Assembly: GCA_017512555.1 (NCBI GenBank)
Contig: JAFWFE010000049.1
Location: forward strand, 1-58,711
DNA: 58,711 nucleotides
From: Solobacterium sp.
GTDB lineage: Bacteria > Bacillota_I > Bacilli_A > Erysipelotrichales > Erysipelotrichaceae
Reading direction: 5' to 3'
Shown: piece after piece, positions 26,610 through 35,394 of the stretch
Layout of the letters: each line of letters starts with the position of its first letter
Numbering within the stretch: position 1 is the first letter of the stretch
The notes under the pieces: generated by a model
The model's database searches: none
What the model was told of the DNA's origin: nothing
Seen by the model: the letters and a program-made list of their open reading frames with translations, nothing else
Made by a program: the position numbers and the translations under genes

Positions 26610-28169
26610 ATGATCAATGCGGTAGGAAGAAATATCCCGGATGAGCTTCTGGTCCATGGCAAAGAAGTTTATCAGGGGAAAAACTATATGGATGGAAAAC
26701 AGGTCAGGAAAGCTTCACCAGTGACCGTGAGACACGAAAAGCCTCAGGAAAGTAAGCTATGTGAAACGATCCGGGAAGCTTGTGAGAAGTGTGGAGCTCA
26801 TGACGGTATGACCTTTTCCTTCCACACTGAATTCCGTGACGGAGACTATGTAGCTGCGATGGTATGCAAAGTCCTTGTGGAAGAAATGGGTCTGAAGGAT
26901 CTTCATGTGGCCGCGACATCCTTGGGAACAGCGCAGGACATCTTTGCGGACTACATGGAACAGGGGATTATCGTGGAAGCTCAGACTTCCGGTGTAAGGG
27001 GCAGGATAGGGGAAACGATCTCTAACGGCAAGCTCCAAAACCCAGTCATTATCCGTTCTCATGGTGGTCGTCCCAGGGCGGTAGAAGCAGGAGAAGTCCA
27101 TATCGATATCGCTTTCCTGGCTGCGGCAACCTCCGACTGCTGCGGTAATGCCAAAGGACAGGGCGGCAAGAACAACTGTGGATCCATGGGTTTTGCAAAT
27201 CATGATGCCAAATATGCGGATCACACAGTCATTATTACTGATACCTTGGTTCCTTTCCCGAACCTTCCGTCATCCATCTCCTGTATCGATGTGGATGCGG
27301 TCGTTGTCGTAGATGAGATCGGTGATCCCAAAAAGATCGCGACTAAGGAAGCCAGATTGACCCAGGATCCCAGAGAACTGATGATGGCTAAGAATGTCGC
27401 AAATGTTATCGCTGCTACACCATACTTCAAGGATGGCTTCTCCTTCCAGACAGGTGTGGGCGGTCCTTCTCTGGCGGTGAATCGTTTCCTGGAAGAACAT
27501 ATGGAAAAGGCGGGCATCAAGATGAGTTTTGCTCTTGGTGGTACATCTTCTGCGATCTGTGCTTTGCAGGATAAAGGCTATGTGGATTATATCCTTGATA
27601 CCCAGGATTTTGATGAAGGTGCCGCAAAACATCTGTTCAGTAATCCTCATCATATTGAAATCGATCTGAGTGAATACGCAAACGCTGGCAATAAGGGTGC
27701 CTATGTCAATAAATTGGACTATGTCGTCCTCTCAGCACTGGAGATCGATACCAAGTTCAATGTCAATGTGATTACTGGTTCGGATGGCATTCTGCGAGGT
27801 GCTCCGGGAGGACATCCGGATACCGCTGCCGGTTCCAAGTGCTGCATCATCGTTACTCCCCTGATCCGCGGCCGTATGGCTACGGTATGCAAGGATGTGG
27901 TGACCGTTACCACTCCCGGTGATTGCGTGGATGTATTGGTTACGGATTACGGAATTGCGGTCAATCCTTTGCGTCAGGATATCATCGATTGCCTGGATTC
28001 TGCAGGGATCAAGCATGTGTCTATCGAAAGCCTGCAGGAGAAAGCGTATGACCTCGTAGGGGAACCGGAAGCGCTGCAATTTGAAGATAACGTCGTAGCG
28101 ATCGTAGAAGCCAGAGATGGCACGATCCTCGATGTTGTAAGGCAGATCAAGCCTTATTCCTTTGACTAA
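26610..28169 (+). CDS. citF: Citrate lyase alpha subunit (citrate:acetyl-ACP transferase)
   Basis: CitF swaps citrate for the acetyl group on the carrier protein. The 519-residue product shows the CoA-transferase-like fold, with SFHTEFRDGD (around 70), LGTAQDIFADYMEQG (around 107) and CCGNAKGQGGKNNCGS (around 178), and ends with the conserved ARDGTILDVVRQI. GAGG lies before the ATG. It is the last intact gene of citDEF; a permease gene with a damaged start follows 32 bases later. Length is full. Confidence 0.95.
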   Translation: MINAVGRNIPDELLVHGKEVYQGKNYMDGKQVRKASPVTVRHEKPQESKLCETIREACEKCGAHDGMTFSFHTEFRDGDYVAAMVCKVLVEEMGLKDLHVAATSLGTAQDIFADYMEQGIIVEAQTSGVRGRIGETISNGKLQNPVIIRSHGGRPRAVEAGEVHIDIAFLAAATSDCCGNAKGQGGKNNCGSMGFANHDAKYADHTVIITDTLVPFPNLPSSISCIDVDAVVVVDEIGDPKKIATKEARLTQDPRELMMAKNVANVIAATPYFKDGFSFQTGVGGPSLAVNRFLEEHMEKAGIKMSFALGGTSSAICALQDKGYVDYILDTQDFDEGAAKHLFSNPHHIEIDLSEYANAGNKGAYVNKLDYVVLSALEIDTKFNVNVITGSDGILRGAPGGHPDTAAGSKCCIIVTPLIRGRMATVCKDVVTVTTPGDCVDVLVTDYGIAVNPLRQDIIDCLDSAGIKHVSIESLQEKAYDLVGEPEALQFEDNVVAIVEARDGTILDVVRQIKPYSFD

Positions 28170-28201
28170 CTTATCGTCATATTTGAGGAGGAAATACTAT
28201 C

Positions 28202-29522
28202 ATGACGAACAATTAACTATCTGCCTTATTCTCTTTCTCCTGTTGATCATTGGGTTCCTGCAGACGAAGATCTCTCGTCCTACCGTTGCCCTGCTGATCA
28301 TGATGGCACTTGTTTTTACCGGATGTCTGGATGCCAAGACTGCCTTAAGCGGTTTCGGTAATTCCACTACTATCCTGATCGCAAGCATGTTCGTGATCTC
28401 TGCGGCATTTGGAAAGACTCAGTTGGTCAATAAGATCTCCCAGCTGGTCAGTAAAGTCAGCAAAGGCTCCTTTACCAAGGTTCTTGCCGGATATGTCCTG
28501 ATCACCTTCCTGCTGGCCCAGGTTACCGGTGGTTCAGCTGCCTGTTTCTCGGTCATCTTCCCGCTGGCAATTGCGGTATGTGATGAACTGGGATATGAGC
28601 GTTCCAAAATGATGTTTCCGCTGGGGTTCATATCGATCTGTACGGTCTTAACTCTCCCTCTTGGCGGCAATCTGACAACTATGGCTACCTTCAATGGCTA
28701 TCTCGAAGCCTATGGAATTTCCGGCTTTGCGATGGGTCCGATGGATCTGTTCAAAGCACGTGCTCCAATTGCTATATTGATGGTGCTGTATGCGATCTTC
28801 CTCGCTCCAAAATTCTGCCCTTCAGCAAGTGAAAGCGATGCGGAAGTAAAGACGAGAAAGCGTGAACAGGCACAGCTCAGCAGTATCCAGGAAACGTTCT
28901 GTTACATTGCTTTCTTTGGGACGATCATCCTGATGATGCTCTCCAGCAAGATCGGTATTGCGGCATGGGAGATCTCCCTGACAGGTGCCTTGATCACGGT
29001 CGCTGCCGGTGTCTTAAGTACCAAAGAAGCATATAACGCAGCTACTCAGCATGGTGTTATCATGCAATATGTTGGTGTTATCGCCATGGCTTCAGCATTG
29101 TCCAATACTGGTGCTGCTGACCTCGTTGGTGGTATGATCGCGAATATGATCGGCGGCACACACAATAATCTGGTGATCTGTTTCGTCTTCTTCGCTGTCC
29201 CGTTTGTCCTGACACAGTTCATGAACAATCGTTCTGTCGATGCCATATTCGTTCCGATTGCGGCAATGACCTGTGGTGCCATGGGATGTAACCCCATTGG
29301 TCCGATGATCCTGAGTACCTGTGCGGCTTTAACTTCCTTCATGACACCAATGGCTACTGCGACTGTCAATATGTACATGGGTCTTGGCAACTATTCACAG
29401 AAAGACCTGATCAAGATGAGCTGGCTGCCGGCATTGAGATGCCATTTCTGTCCGGGATGATACTTGTTGTTTTTATCAGCAATCTGATTGAACGTTGCCC
29501 ATCTGCCGTCTTCTCAATTTAA
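28202..29522 (+). pseudogene. SLC13/DASS-type anion permease with two frame breaks
   Basis: The protein is clearly a divalent-anion/Na+ symporter of the SLC13 type (possible citrate or dicarboxylate carrier): about eleven helices, GFGNSTTILIASMFVISAAF near the start and the signature NNRSVDAIFVPIAAM near residue 360. Two breaks are visible. At the 5' end GAGGAGG and an ATG at 28202 read only M-T-N-N-stop; adding one T at about 28213 joins that start to the long frame. At the 3' end the long frame hits TGA at 29458-29460 after an unnatural LRCHFCPG, while adding one A near 29433 restores SWLPAIEMPFLSGMILVVF and runs to TAA at 29520-29522. The long frame alone spans 28162-29460 from a TTG. Either this is a decaying gene or the sequence has two single-base errors. 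Confidence 0.75.
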
Positions 29523-29533
29523 ATTACTTATCC

Positions 29534-30208
29534 TTGACAAACAAAACATATACCACAGGGGAATATGACTTCCCTATACTCTACTGTAAAACAAATCTTG
29601 TTCCAGACTACCTTGCACTATACAATCAGCCGGGGAGCTATCACCGAACAGCATTAACAGGTGTGTGTTTCTATACTTACGATTCGGCATTTGATGGATT
29701 ACATGGGCTTTTCAATGCAATCTATTACAACGATAAGAGTCTTCTGGAGTTTTACAAGGAAAGATTCAAAGATGTCAAATTTATTATATCTCCGGATTAT
29801 TCACAGTTCGGAGACCTGCAGAAGATCGAAAATCTGATCCGTCTTTGGAAAGCTAGAATTGTGACCCTTTGGTTCATACTAGAACTTAGAGCGGTTGCTA
29901 TTCCTAGTATTACATATATATCAGAGGAAAGCTTTCCACTGTTCTTCAGTGGCGTAGAAGGTTGCGAGGTCGTTGCATTCAGTACGAAAGGACATGTTCG
30001 ATATGCTGCAGAAAGAGCACTTTTGAAAGCAGCTGTAAAATACGCAGTCGATCACCTGCCATTGAAAACAATAATTGTCTATTCGGTTTGCGGGAAGGAC
30101 GAGACGTCCTTACGGCTATTCCAATACGCCATAGACAATGGTATCCGTGTTGTGATTCCAAACAACTCTCTTCGAGAAAGAAACAGAGAAAGGTGTTCGA
30201 TTTTATGA
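29534..30208 (+). CDS. DUF4417-like protein, start uncertain
   Basis: About 224 residues from a TTG at 29534 (the frame is open back to a TTG at 29495). The pattern matches DUF4417: EYDFPILY near the start, FIISPDYSQFGDLQ, an IRLWKARIVTLWF stretch and VVAFSTKGH in the middle. DUF4417 proteins are of unknown function and are frequent on phages and integrative elements. No ribosome binding site precedes either start, and the frame begins right where the permease ends, so the 5' end may have been lost on insertion. The stop overlaps the next gene by ATGA, which argues for coupled translation and against a frameshift at that end. Confidence 0.6.
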   Translation: MTNKTYTTGEYDFPILYCKTNLVPDYLALYNQPGSYHRTALTGVCFYTYDSAFDGLHGLFNAIYYNDKSLLEFYKERFKDVKFIISPDYSQFGDLQKIENLIRLWKARIVTLWFILELRAVAIPSITYISEESFPLFFSGVEGCEVVAFSTKGHVRYAAERALLKAAVKYAVDHLPLKTIIVYSVCGKDETSLRLFQYAIDNGIRVVIPNNSLRERNRERCSIL

Positions 30209-30657
30209 ATGGGACGTCAAGTGGAGAAGTTGTTGGCACAGCCGGAACCCAGGGATCCTTAGAGCAGTCGAGCGTAGAGGCAATGGCAAATGAGAACGGA
30301 GCTAACGTTTCTACATCAATGCCTAACGCAGAGAAGGCAGTTACACCTCGAGAGAAGTTTATCAATTACTCTCTGAACCCTGATAATCCAAACGCCAGAG
30401 GAAAAGCTGAAGCATATGAGAAAGGCCTTGGTTACACAAGGGAGAATGCGGATGGACTGATTTCTCAGGTACATAATTATGTTACATCAGATAACAAACC
30501 GTATGAGGTTTCCCAATCGGAATATGGAACAAAGTTTAAGTTTAGAATTCCAGTCACAGGGCCAAATGGGAAAACCAAAAATGTAATTGCGGTGTATCAG
30601 ATTGATAGCGGTCAGAGTGTACCGAGAATGATTACTAATTACTTGGAGGGACGATAA
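30205..30657 (+). CDS. DUF6883-like domain protein, possible toxin tip
   Basis: A 150-residue protein. Residues 1-50 are a low-complexity Gly/Ser/Ala-rich linker (TSSGEVVGTAGTQGS). The remainder, from EKFINYSLNPDNPNARGKAE to NYLEGR, resembles the DUF6883 domain, which usually ends large polymorphic-toxin or phage MuF-type proteins. Here it is a free-standing small protein that begins with the linker, as if the C-terminal tip of such a toxin had been separated. Its start overlaps the DUF4417 stop (ATGA) and its stop overlaps the next start (TAATG). Function not known; toxin role is inference from the domain's usual position and the neighbour. Confidence 0.55.
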   Translation: MNGTSSGEVVGTAGTQGSLEQSSVEAMANENGANVSTSMPNAEKAVTPREKFINYSLNPDNPNARGKAEAYEKGLGYTRENADGLISQVHNYVTSDNKPYEVSQSEYGTKFKFRIPVTGPNGKTKNVIAVYQIDSGQSVPRMITNYLEGR

Positions 30658-30842
30658 TGATTACAGAAAACACTAAAGTAAGAACTCTTGTAGCCAAAGA
30701 GGGATATCCAGAAGGTACTATCGGAGTCGTAGTAAGTCTTTATAGCTCAGGACCAGCATGCGAAGTAGAGTTGTGGGATGAAACAGATTATCCTGTAGAT
30801 GTTGTTACATATCTGTTATGTGAAGTTGAACCGGTATCGTAA
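30657..30842 (+). CDS. DUF4926-like small protein, possible immunity partner
   Basis: A 61-residue SH3-like beta protein: TKVRTLVAKEGYPEGTIGVVV, then EVELWDETDYPVDVV. This is the layout of DUF4926, a family commonly found beside toxin-like domains such as DUF6883 and treated as candidate immunity protein. It starts one base into the stop of the preceding gene, the tightest coupling possible, as expected when an immunity protein must be made with its toxin. No terminator is obvious after it. Confidence 0.6.
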   Translation: MITENTKVRTLVAKEGYPEGTIGVVVSLYSSGPACEVELWDETDYPVDVVTYLLCEVEPVS

Positions 30843-31258
30843 TTGAAACCATTCATTTCGATTATGTGCCGTTTGATTTTCCATAAAGCACTGATTCTTC
30901 TTCCTAAATCAACATTGGAATTAGTCATCTGACTCGCTCTTGTATATGAAAACCGGAAACAGAAATGAATACTGCATTAAGCGGTTAGATCTCTGTTTCG
31001 GTTTCGTATGTTATCGGATATGCTTCAAAAGCATATAAACAATGAATTAATCTTCCGATATACTGCCACGAAGGTGTTACCCAAAAGAATTATTGTACGA
31101 AACCTGTATTATTTGGGCTAAAGGATCAGATACTCGTTGTGCATATGAATGTGGAATAACGGAGCCGTAAATACGTAGATGGTCTTTGCAACGGCCTAAA
31201 CCATTGAACGATAATTGGTCTTTATTATTCAGCGAAAAATGATTGAAATCTATAAACG
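30843..31258. other. Gap with no gene; one hairpin
   Basis: No open frame of note on either strand. ATATGCTT-CAA-AAGCATAT (31018-31036) is a perfect 8-bp hairpin with a 3-base loop but no T-run. The stretch separates the coupled DUF cassette from the convergent WYL gene. Confidence 0.5.
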
Positions 31259-32227
31259 CTAGCATTCTAAATAGTTTGAGTATGCGCTGCATAACCTGGC
31301 TTGTATAACCGAACGTATTGTCTCTGGTTCGACGATCTCAATAACATCCAAGAATTGTTGCGCAAGATATACAATACCGTTTTCATTTACTGTGACGGAG
31401 AACTGATAATGATCAGCATCTGGCTCGAAGAGAATCATTTCAGTTCCAAATAGGTCTACCATTGTATCTAAAATACGCTTTTGACATTTGATAGTCACTT
31501 TTGTTAGGGGACCGCTAAACATAAACAACTTATTATCAGCATACTCATATGCATCTTGTGTGTTGAAATTCGGATCAGAATTGATAGAAGAAATGACTGC
31601 ATTGCTCATCCGGTCTAAACGGTAGTGAGTAAGGTTCTTACCTTTTCTGCCAGTGGCGATCAGATATGGCTTTGCGTCCTGGTAAACAATATATCGTGGT
31701 TCAATCACCGTTGAATCATTGCTGCTGCATTCAAGTTTTAATTCTTTGTTGTAGTGGAGATAGTAGAAAGACATCTTTTTGCCGAGCCGTATGGCTTCTT
31801 CAGCAATTTCTATATTATGCATAAGCTCAGAATTCTGAGTTTTCTTTGGGTTTGGATAGTAGACCGTTTGCCGGTACTCGTTGTAGTGATGGCAAGAACA
31901 GAAACGGTTCATTTTATTCAATAGGGAGTTGCTCTCGGATTGTGACAGAAAGCGGGCACTGTGAATAGCGTTCCAGATCATGAGTTCTTCACCCCTGGAG
32001 AATATCGGTGGATCAAGATAATAACCTTTCCGGGATTCGTCGTATTCGGAAGAAAAGCCCAGACAATCGAGAATGGTTCGAATTCTGTAGAAATATCTTC
32101 TCTCAATCGTAATGTCATAATCGTTTTGCAAGGTTTGCGTGATCTTGCTGCGCTTAATCGGATGGTCCTTGTCAGATTGAGTGATCAAAGTTTGAAGCAC
32201 GGCAAATAATCCGATACATTTATCCAT
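31259..32227 (-). CDS. WYL-domain transcriptional regulator
   Basis: A 322-residue protein: an N-terminal winged helix (ITIERRYFYRIRTILDCLGF, about 40-60), then a WYL domain with the YIVYQDAKPYLIATG strand and HYRLDRM (around 200-212), and a C-terminal WCX-like extension. WYL proteins sense ligands, often nucleic acid pieces, and regulate phage-defence and mobile-element genes. The ATG at 32227 has AGGAGG just upstream. It is transcribed towards the DUF cassette. An HTH gene lies 88 bases behind it in the same direction. Confidence 0.85.
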   Translation of the reverse strand: MDKCIGLFAVLQTLITQSDKDHPIKRSKITQTLQNDYDITIERRYFYRIRTILDCLGFSSEYDESRKGYYLDPPIFSRGEELMIWNAIHSARFLSQSESNSLLNKMNRFCSCHHYNEYRQTVYYPNPKKTQNSELMHNIEIAEEAIRLGKKMSFYYLHYNKELKLECSSNDSTVIEPRYIVYQDAKPYLIATGRKGKNLTHYRLDRMSNAVISSINSDPNFNTQDAYEYADNKLFMFSGPLTKVTIKCQKRILDTMVDLFGTEMILFEPDADHYQFSVTVNENGIVYLAQQFLDVIEIVEPETIRSVIQARLCSAYSNYLEC

Positions 32228-32315
32228 CGTTAAATCCTCCTCAAATGATGAATATAAAAACGCAGGCGTATCTCTTGTGAAAACTATCCTGCGTTAATAC
32301 CGGATGAGGTTGTAA

Positions 32316-32549
32316 TTATTTCTGTCTTTGGAAGTTATCTAGATCTGATGGATCGAATTGATATTCAACGATATCCGTAAGATCGCATTGAAGAAGAGCA
32401 CATAGTCTGTTTAATGTATTTGTGCTCACATTCATATTCTTCTTTAGACGATATATCTGACCTTTGCTGACACCATACTTGGTATGAAGTGCATTGCCGG
32501 AGATATTTTTGCCCTCAAGAGTTTTCCATAATCTATCGTATTTAATCAT
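32316..32549 (-). CDS. Small Cro/CI-type HTH regulator
   Basis: A 77-residue protein consisting of one HTH domain: YDRLWKTLEGKNISGNALH, KYGVSKGQIYRLKKN and a C-terminal NRLCALLQCDLTDIVEY, the form of the many 65-80-residue regulators on Tn916-like elements (Orf9-like position and orientation). The start at 32549 is chosen because the homology begins there and AAGGA lies upstream. It is divergent from the next HTH genes across a 220-bp region. Confidence 0.75.
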   Translation of the reverse strand: MIKYDRLWKTLEGKNISGNALHTKYGVSKGQIYRLKKNMNVSTNTLNRLCALLQCDLTDIVEYQFDPSDLDNFQRQK

Positions 32550-32639
32550 GAAAGAGAGTCCTTCATGAATATCGTAAAATTCACCCGTAGATTGAGGAAT
32601 TCCCCATAACTGGGGGAGGGCTACGTGCCAGTTTAATGA

Positions 32640-32669
32640 ACCTGTCACCGTGAGATGACAGGTCTTTTT
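32640..32669 (+). terminator. Intrinsic terminator in the divergent HTH region
   Basis: ACCTGTCA and TGACAGGT form an 8-bp stem around CCGTGAGA, then CTTTTT. It is oriented to the right and ends 100 bases before the first plus-strand HTH gene. No gene precedes it on this strand, so it may end a short RNA or an antisense leader, or act as an attenuator. Confidence 0.65.
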
Positions 32670-32771
32670 GTATGTTGTCACTGTCGGATAGGCTAAACTC
32701 GCCGCTTCCCGGCAAACCGCGCCTAAATTATCGAAGATGCAGGAAATTACAATAACTTTGCAAGGATCATT

Positions 32772-33077
32772 ATGGAATTCAGTTTTAAAGAAACAGGTAG
32801 ACGTATCCGGCTTGCACGAGAGGCAAGAGGGCTTACTGTGCAGCAATTGGCCGCATTGATTTCCTGTTCTTGTGATCACCTATATAAAACTGAATCCGGA
32901 TCACGAGGAATGTCCATTGATCTGTTATATTCCATTTCCATGAAGCTGGGCGTATCCATGAATTATTTAACGAATTGCCCGATTACTGATGATGCCGAAA
33001 TGGTACGCACCAACACGAAAGAGAGACTCGAAGCGGTAATCCAGGTCCTGAACGAGATCATGAAGGAAGTCAGGTGA
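32772..33077 (+). CDS. XRE-family HTH regulator
   Basis: A 101-residue protein with an N-terminal XRE domain (TGRRIRLAREARGLTVQQLA, then HLYKTESGSRGMSIDLLYSI) and a short C-terminal helix. The binding site before the ATG is AAGGATC. It overlaps the second XRE gene by 4 bases (GTGA), so the pair is co-translated and the two may form a heterodimer or act on the same operators. The likely targets are xis/int. Confidence 0.8.
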   Translation: MEFSFKETGRRIRLAREARGLTVQQLAALISCSCDHLYKTESGSRGMSIDLLYSISMKLGVSMNYLTNCPITDDAEMVRTNTKERLEAVIQVLNEIMKEVR

Positions 33078-33361
33078 TCCGGGTGGTGAGATTATCAAAC
33101 GAGGATATTGGGAGGCGGATCCGCGAGGCGAGAATTGAAAAGAATCTTTCGATCAGCAGACTTGCGGATGATGTTTTCTGCTCAAGAGAGCATCTCAGTC
33201 ATATCGAAAGAGGTGACCGTGGATTATCTATTGATCTGCTTGCTTCTCTTGCCGAAAGGTTGGATATTACGACAGACTATATCCTTCTGGGTGACGATGC
33301 GTACAGAAAAGATCGTGAGGACGAATATGACATGAACAATCAATATGTAATTTACATGTGA
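33074..33361 (+). CDS. Second XRE-family HTH regulator
   Basis: A 95-residue protein from a GTG start overlapping the previous gene. The XRE domain reads IGRRIREARIEKNLSISRLA then HLSHIERGDRGLSIDLLASL, close enough to its neighbour (same GDRG/GSRG-SIDLL core) to suggest tandem duplication. A GTG at 33086 is an alternative start. A 220-bp gap follows before xis. Confidence 0.78.
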   Translation: MIRVVRLSNEDIGRRIREARIEKNLSISRLADDVFCSREHLSHIERGDRGLSIDLLASLAERLDITTDYILLGDDAYRKDREDEYDMNNQYVIYM

Positions 33362-33584
33362 CTGTGCTTATAAGGACCGCTTCATAGATTGTGATTGCAT
33401 TAAGATTTTGCTGTAAGTATTCATGTATGTTCATACAGCCAATCTGCAAACGAAAAAACGCAAAAAAGGGGGATGTGTACGATGAAATTCTGTGGTTTTA
33501 CGCCAGTACCTCGAATCTGGCAGGTATAGTTTTGCTTGCTTATAAGTATAAATACAACGACATGTTGAGAAAGGAAATGAATGT

Positions 33585-33887
33585 ATGAATACACATTATC
33601 AAGAAGATCCAACAAATGAAAAAGGAGGAAAGAAGGGCACAGTAAAAGATCTCAGTCAGCAGATTGATTATATGATTGCTGCATTAAAAGGCGATGACTT
33701 TGTGCCGCTTTGGCAGAAATCAAATTTGACACTGGAGGAGGCAGCAATATATTCCGGAATTGGAAGAAATAAGCTCCGGATGATTAGTGATGATGAGAAT
33801 TGCAAATTTGTTTTGTGGGTCGGAAGCAAACGTCTCATAAAACGAAAACAATTTGATGAGTTTATAGCCAAGCAGTATTCAATTTAG
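33585..33887 (+). CDS. xis: Tn916-type excisionase
   Basis: A 100-residue protein. The C-terminal 65 residues have the Tn916 Xis pattern: FVPLWQKSNLTLEEAAIYSGIG, then KLRMISDD and RLIKRKQFDEFI. Xis bends the element ends and steers the integrase to excision. The N-terminus is longer than usual by about 30 polar residues; the ATG at 33585 has AGAAAGGAA upstream, and an internal start is possible. It precedes int by 50 bases, the standard order at the right end of Tn916-like elements. Confidence 0.85.
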   Translation: MNTHYQEDPTNEKGGKKGTVKDLSQQIDYMIAALKGDDFVPLWQKSNLTLEEAAIYSGIGRNKLRMISDDENCKFVLWVGSKRLIKRKQFDEFIAKQYSI

Positions 33888-33937
33888 TTGATTCGGTGCC
33901 AGGCTGAATCGGGAACTGAGCTTCTTTGTCACAGAAG

Positions 33938-35197
33938 ATGGGAACCATAAGAAGAAAAGACAGCAAAAATCGTGTTTTGAAAAACGGTGAGTATGAACGC
34001 TCAAACCATCGGTATGAGTATAGATGGACGGATAGCATGAAAAAGAGACACTCTATTTATGCCGATACTTTGCCTGAGTTACGTGAAAAAGAACAACACC
34101 TGATACGTGATATGTATGTAGGTATACAAACTGATTCAGACACATTAACTATTAACGATCTCTATGAAAAGTGGAAGGTATTAAAGAAAGGACTAAAGCC
34201 AAATACATTTGAAAACTACAAATACTTGTATGAGATGTTTGTAAGGGATATGATTGGTGATCTGCCTTTGAAGAACCTGAAAAAATCGGATATTCGCGCT
34301 TTTTACAATACATTGCATGAGGTACGAGGACTGAAAGTAAACACAGTTGACAATGTCCATACAGTATTACACCAAGTTCTTGAAATTGGTGTCGAAGATG
34401 AGTATTTGCATAACAATCCATCGAATAATGCAATATCGGAACTTAAGCGAGCATATGCACATGAAAGGGGAACGAAAAAAAGCCTTACTGTTGAAGAGGA
34501 AGAACTGTTCCTAGGGTATCTTAGGAAACCTGGATGTAAGTATCACCATTGGTACCCGCTTATGGTAACAATGATATATACAGGCATGAGAATTGGAGAG
34601 GTTGCTGGCCTGAGATGGCAAGATGTTGATTTTGAGAATAACTACATCAGTGTTAATCACGATATAGTTTATTACTGCAGCAGAGACGAAAAGGCCAAGC
34701 ATGGTCATCAGAAGTGGGGTGCAAACACTCCTAAAACTGAGGCAGGCAAAAGACTGATTCCAATGCTGCCTATTGTTAAAGAAGCATTGCTGATGGAAAA
34801 AGAGTATCAAAACGAAGTCGGAATTGAATGTAGACAGATTATTGGACCGTATACGAATTTCATATTTGTTAATCGAAATGGAGATGCTCAGCATCAAGGA
34901 ACGGTAAATAAAGCAATTCGAAGAATTGTTAGGGATTGTAATATGGCGATAATCGATAAAGAGGGTGGAGTAAAGGAGGGCATGATTCTTTTGCCGAATT
35001 TTTCCTGCCATTCTTTACGTCATACAATGTCAACTCGAATGAAAGAAGCTGGCGTTGATGATCTTGTTAGAAGAACTGTGCTAGGGCATAAGTCACTGGA
35101 TATAACAGATAATGTATACACTCACATTCAAGTGTCGTTCAGTCAAAAAGAGCTTCAAAAGCTTACCACAAACGTACCACATTTTTACGACAAATAG
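33938..35197 (+). CDS. int: Tn916-type tyrosine recombinase (integrase)
   Basis: A 419-residue integrase. The N-terminal arm-binding domain begins MGTIRRKDSKNR; a SAM-like core-binding domain follows (about 70-160). The catalytic residues are seen: arginine in YTGMRIGEVAGLRW (around 215), H-x-x-R in SCHSLRHTMSTRM (around 365), histidine in VLGHKSLD and the tyrosine nucleophile in TDNVYTHI (around 398). The ATG at 33938 is taken because the Tn916 family starts at this motif; a TTG at 33926 is the only earlier in-frame start. All active-site residues are present, so it may be functional. Confidence 0.93.
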   Translation: MGTIRRKDSKNRVLKNGEYERSNHRYEYRWTDSMKKRHSIYADTLPELREKEQHLIRDMYVGIQTDSDTLTINDLYEKWKVLKKGLKPNTFENYKYLYEMFVRDMIGDLPLKNLKKSDIRAFYNTLHEVRGLKVNTVDNVHTVLHQVLEIGVEDEYLHNNPSNNAISELKRAYAHERGTKKSLTVEEEELFLGYLRKPGCKYHHWYPLMVTMIYTGMRIGEVAGLRWQDVDFENNYISVNHDIVYYCSRDEKAKHGHQKWGANTPKTEAGKRLIPMLPIVKEALLMEKEYQNEVGIECRQIIGPYTNFIFVNRNGDAQHQGTVNKAIRRIVRDCNMAIIDKEGGVKEGMILLPNFSCHSLRHTMSTRMKEAGVDDLVRRTVLGHKSLDITDNVYTHIQVSFSQKELQKLTTNVPHFYDK

Positions 35198-35271
35198 TGT
35201 GGTAGATGGAGGGTTAAAGATGGTGTATTCTAGAAATTGAACACTGGCGAACATTCTTACCAATTTTTGGT

Positions 35272-35300
35272 TTCATTGTCGTACGACTCCCGACAATGAA
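35272..35300. repeat. Inverted repeat downstream of int
   Basis: Ten perfectly paired bases (TTCATTGTCG with CGACAATGAA) around a 9-base loop. Position suggests an element-end structure or integrase arm site; no T-run follows. Confidence 0.45.
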
Positions 35301-35369
35301 GCAGAGGGGCGAGTAAACCGCATAATAATTACTATTAGAACGGTAATTTGACATTTTAACCAAAAATAT

Positions 35370-35394
35370 AGCCTGGAGAAATCCAGGCTTTTTC
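35370..35394 (+). terminator. Terminator after int
   Basis: AGCCTGGA-GAAA-TCCAGGCT followed by TTTTTC. A GNRA-type loop and good T-run make it a strong intrinsic terminator. Confidence 0.85.

Noticed and set aside
29962..30204. Longer version of the DUF6883 protein starting upstream at 29962
   Set aside because: That stretch lies fully inside the DUF4417 frame and reads as non-protein-like; the ATGA overlap at 30205 gives a natural start.
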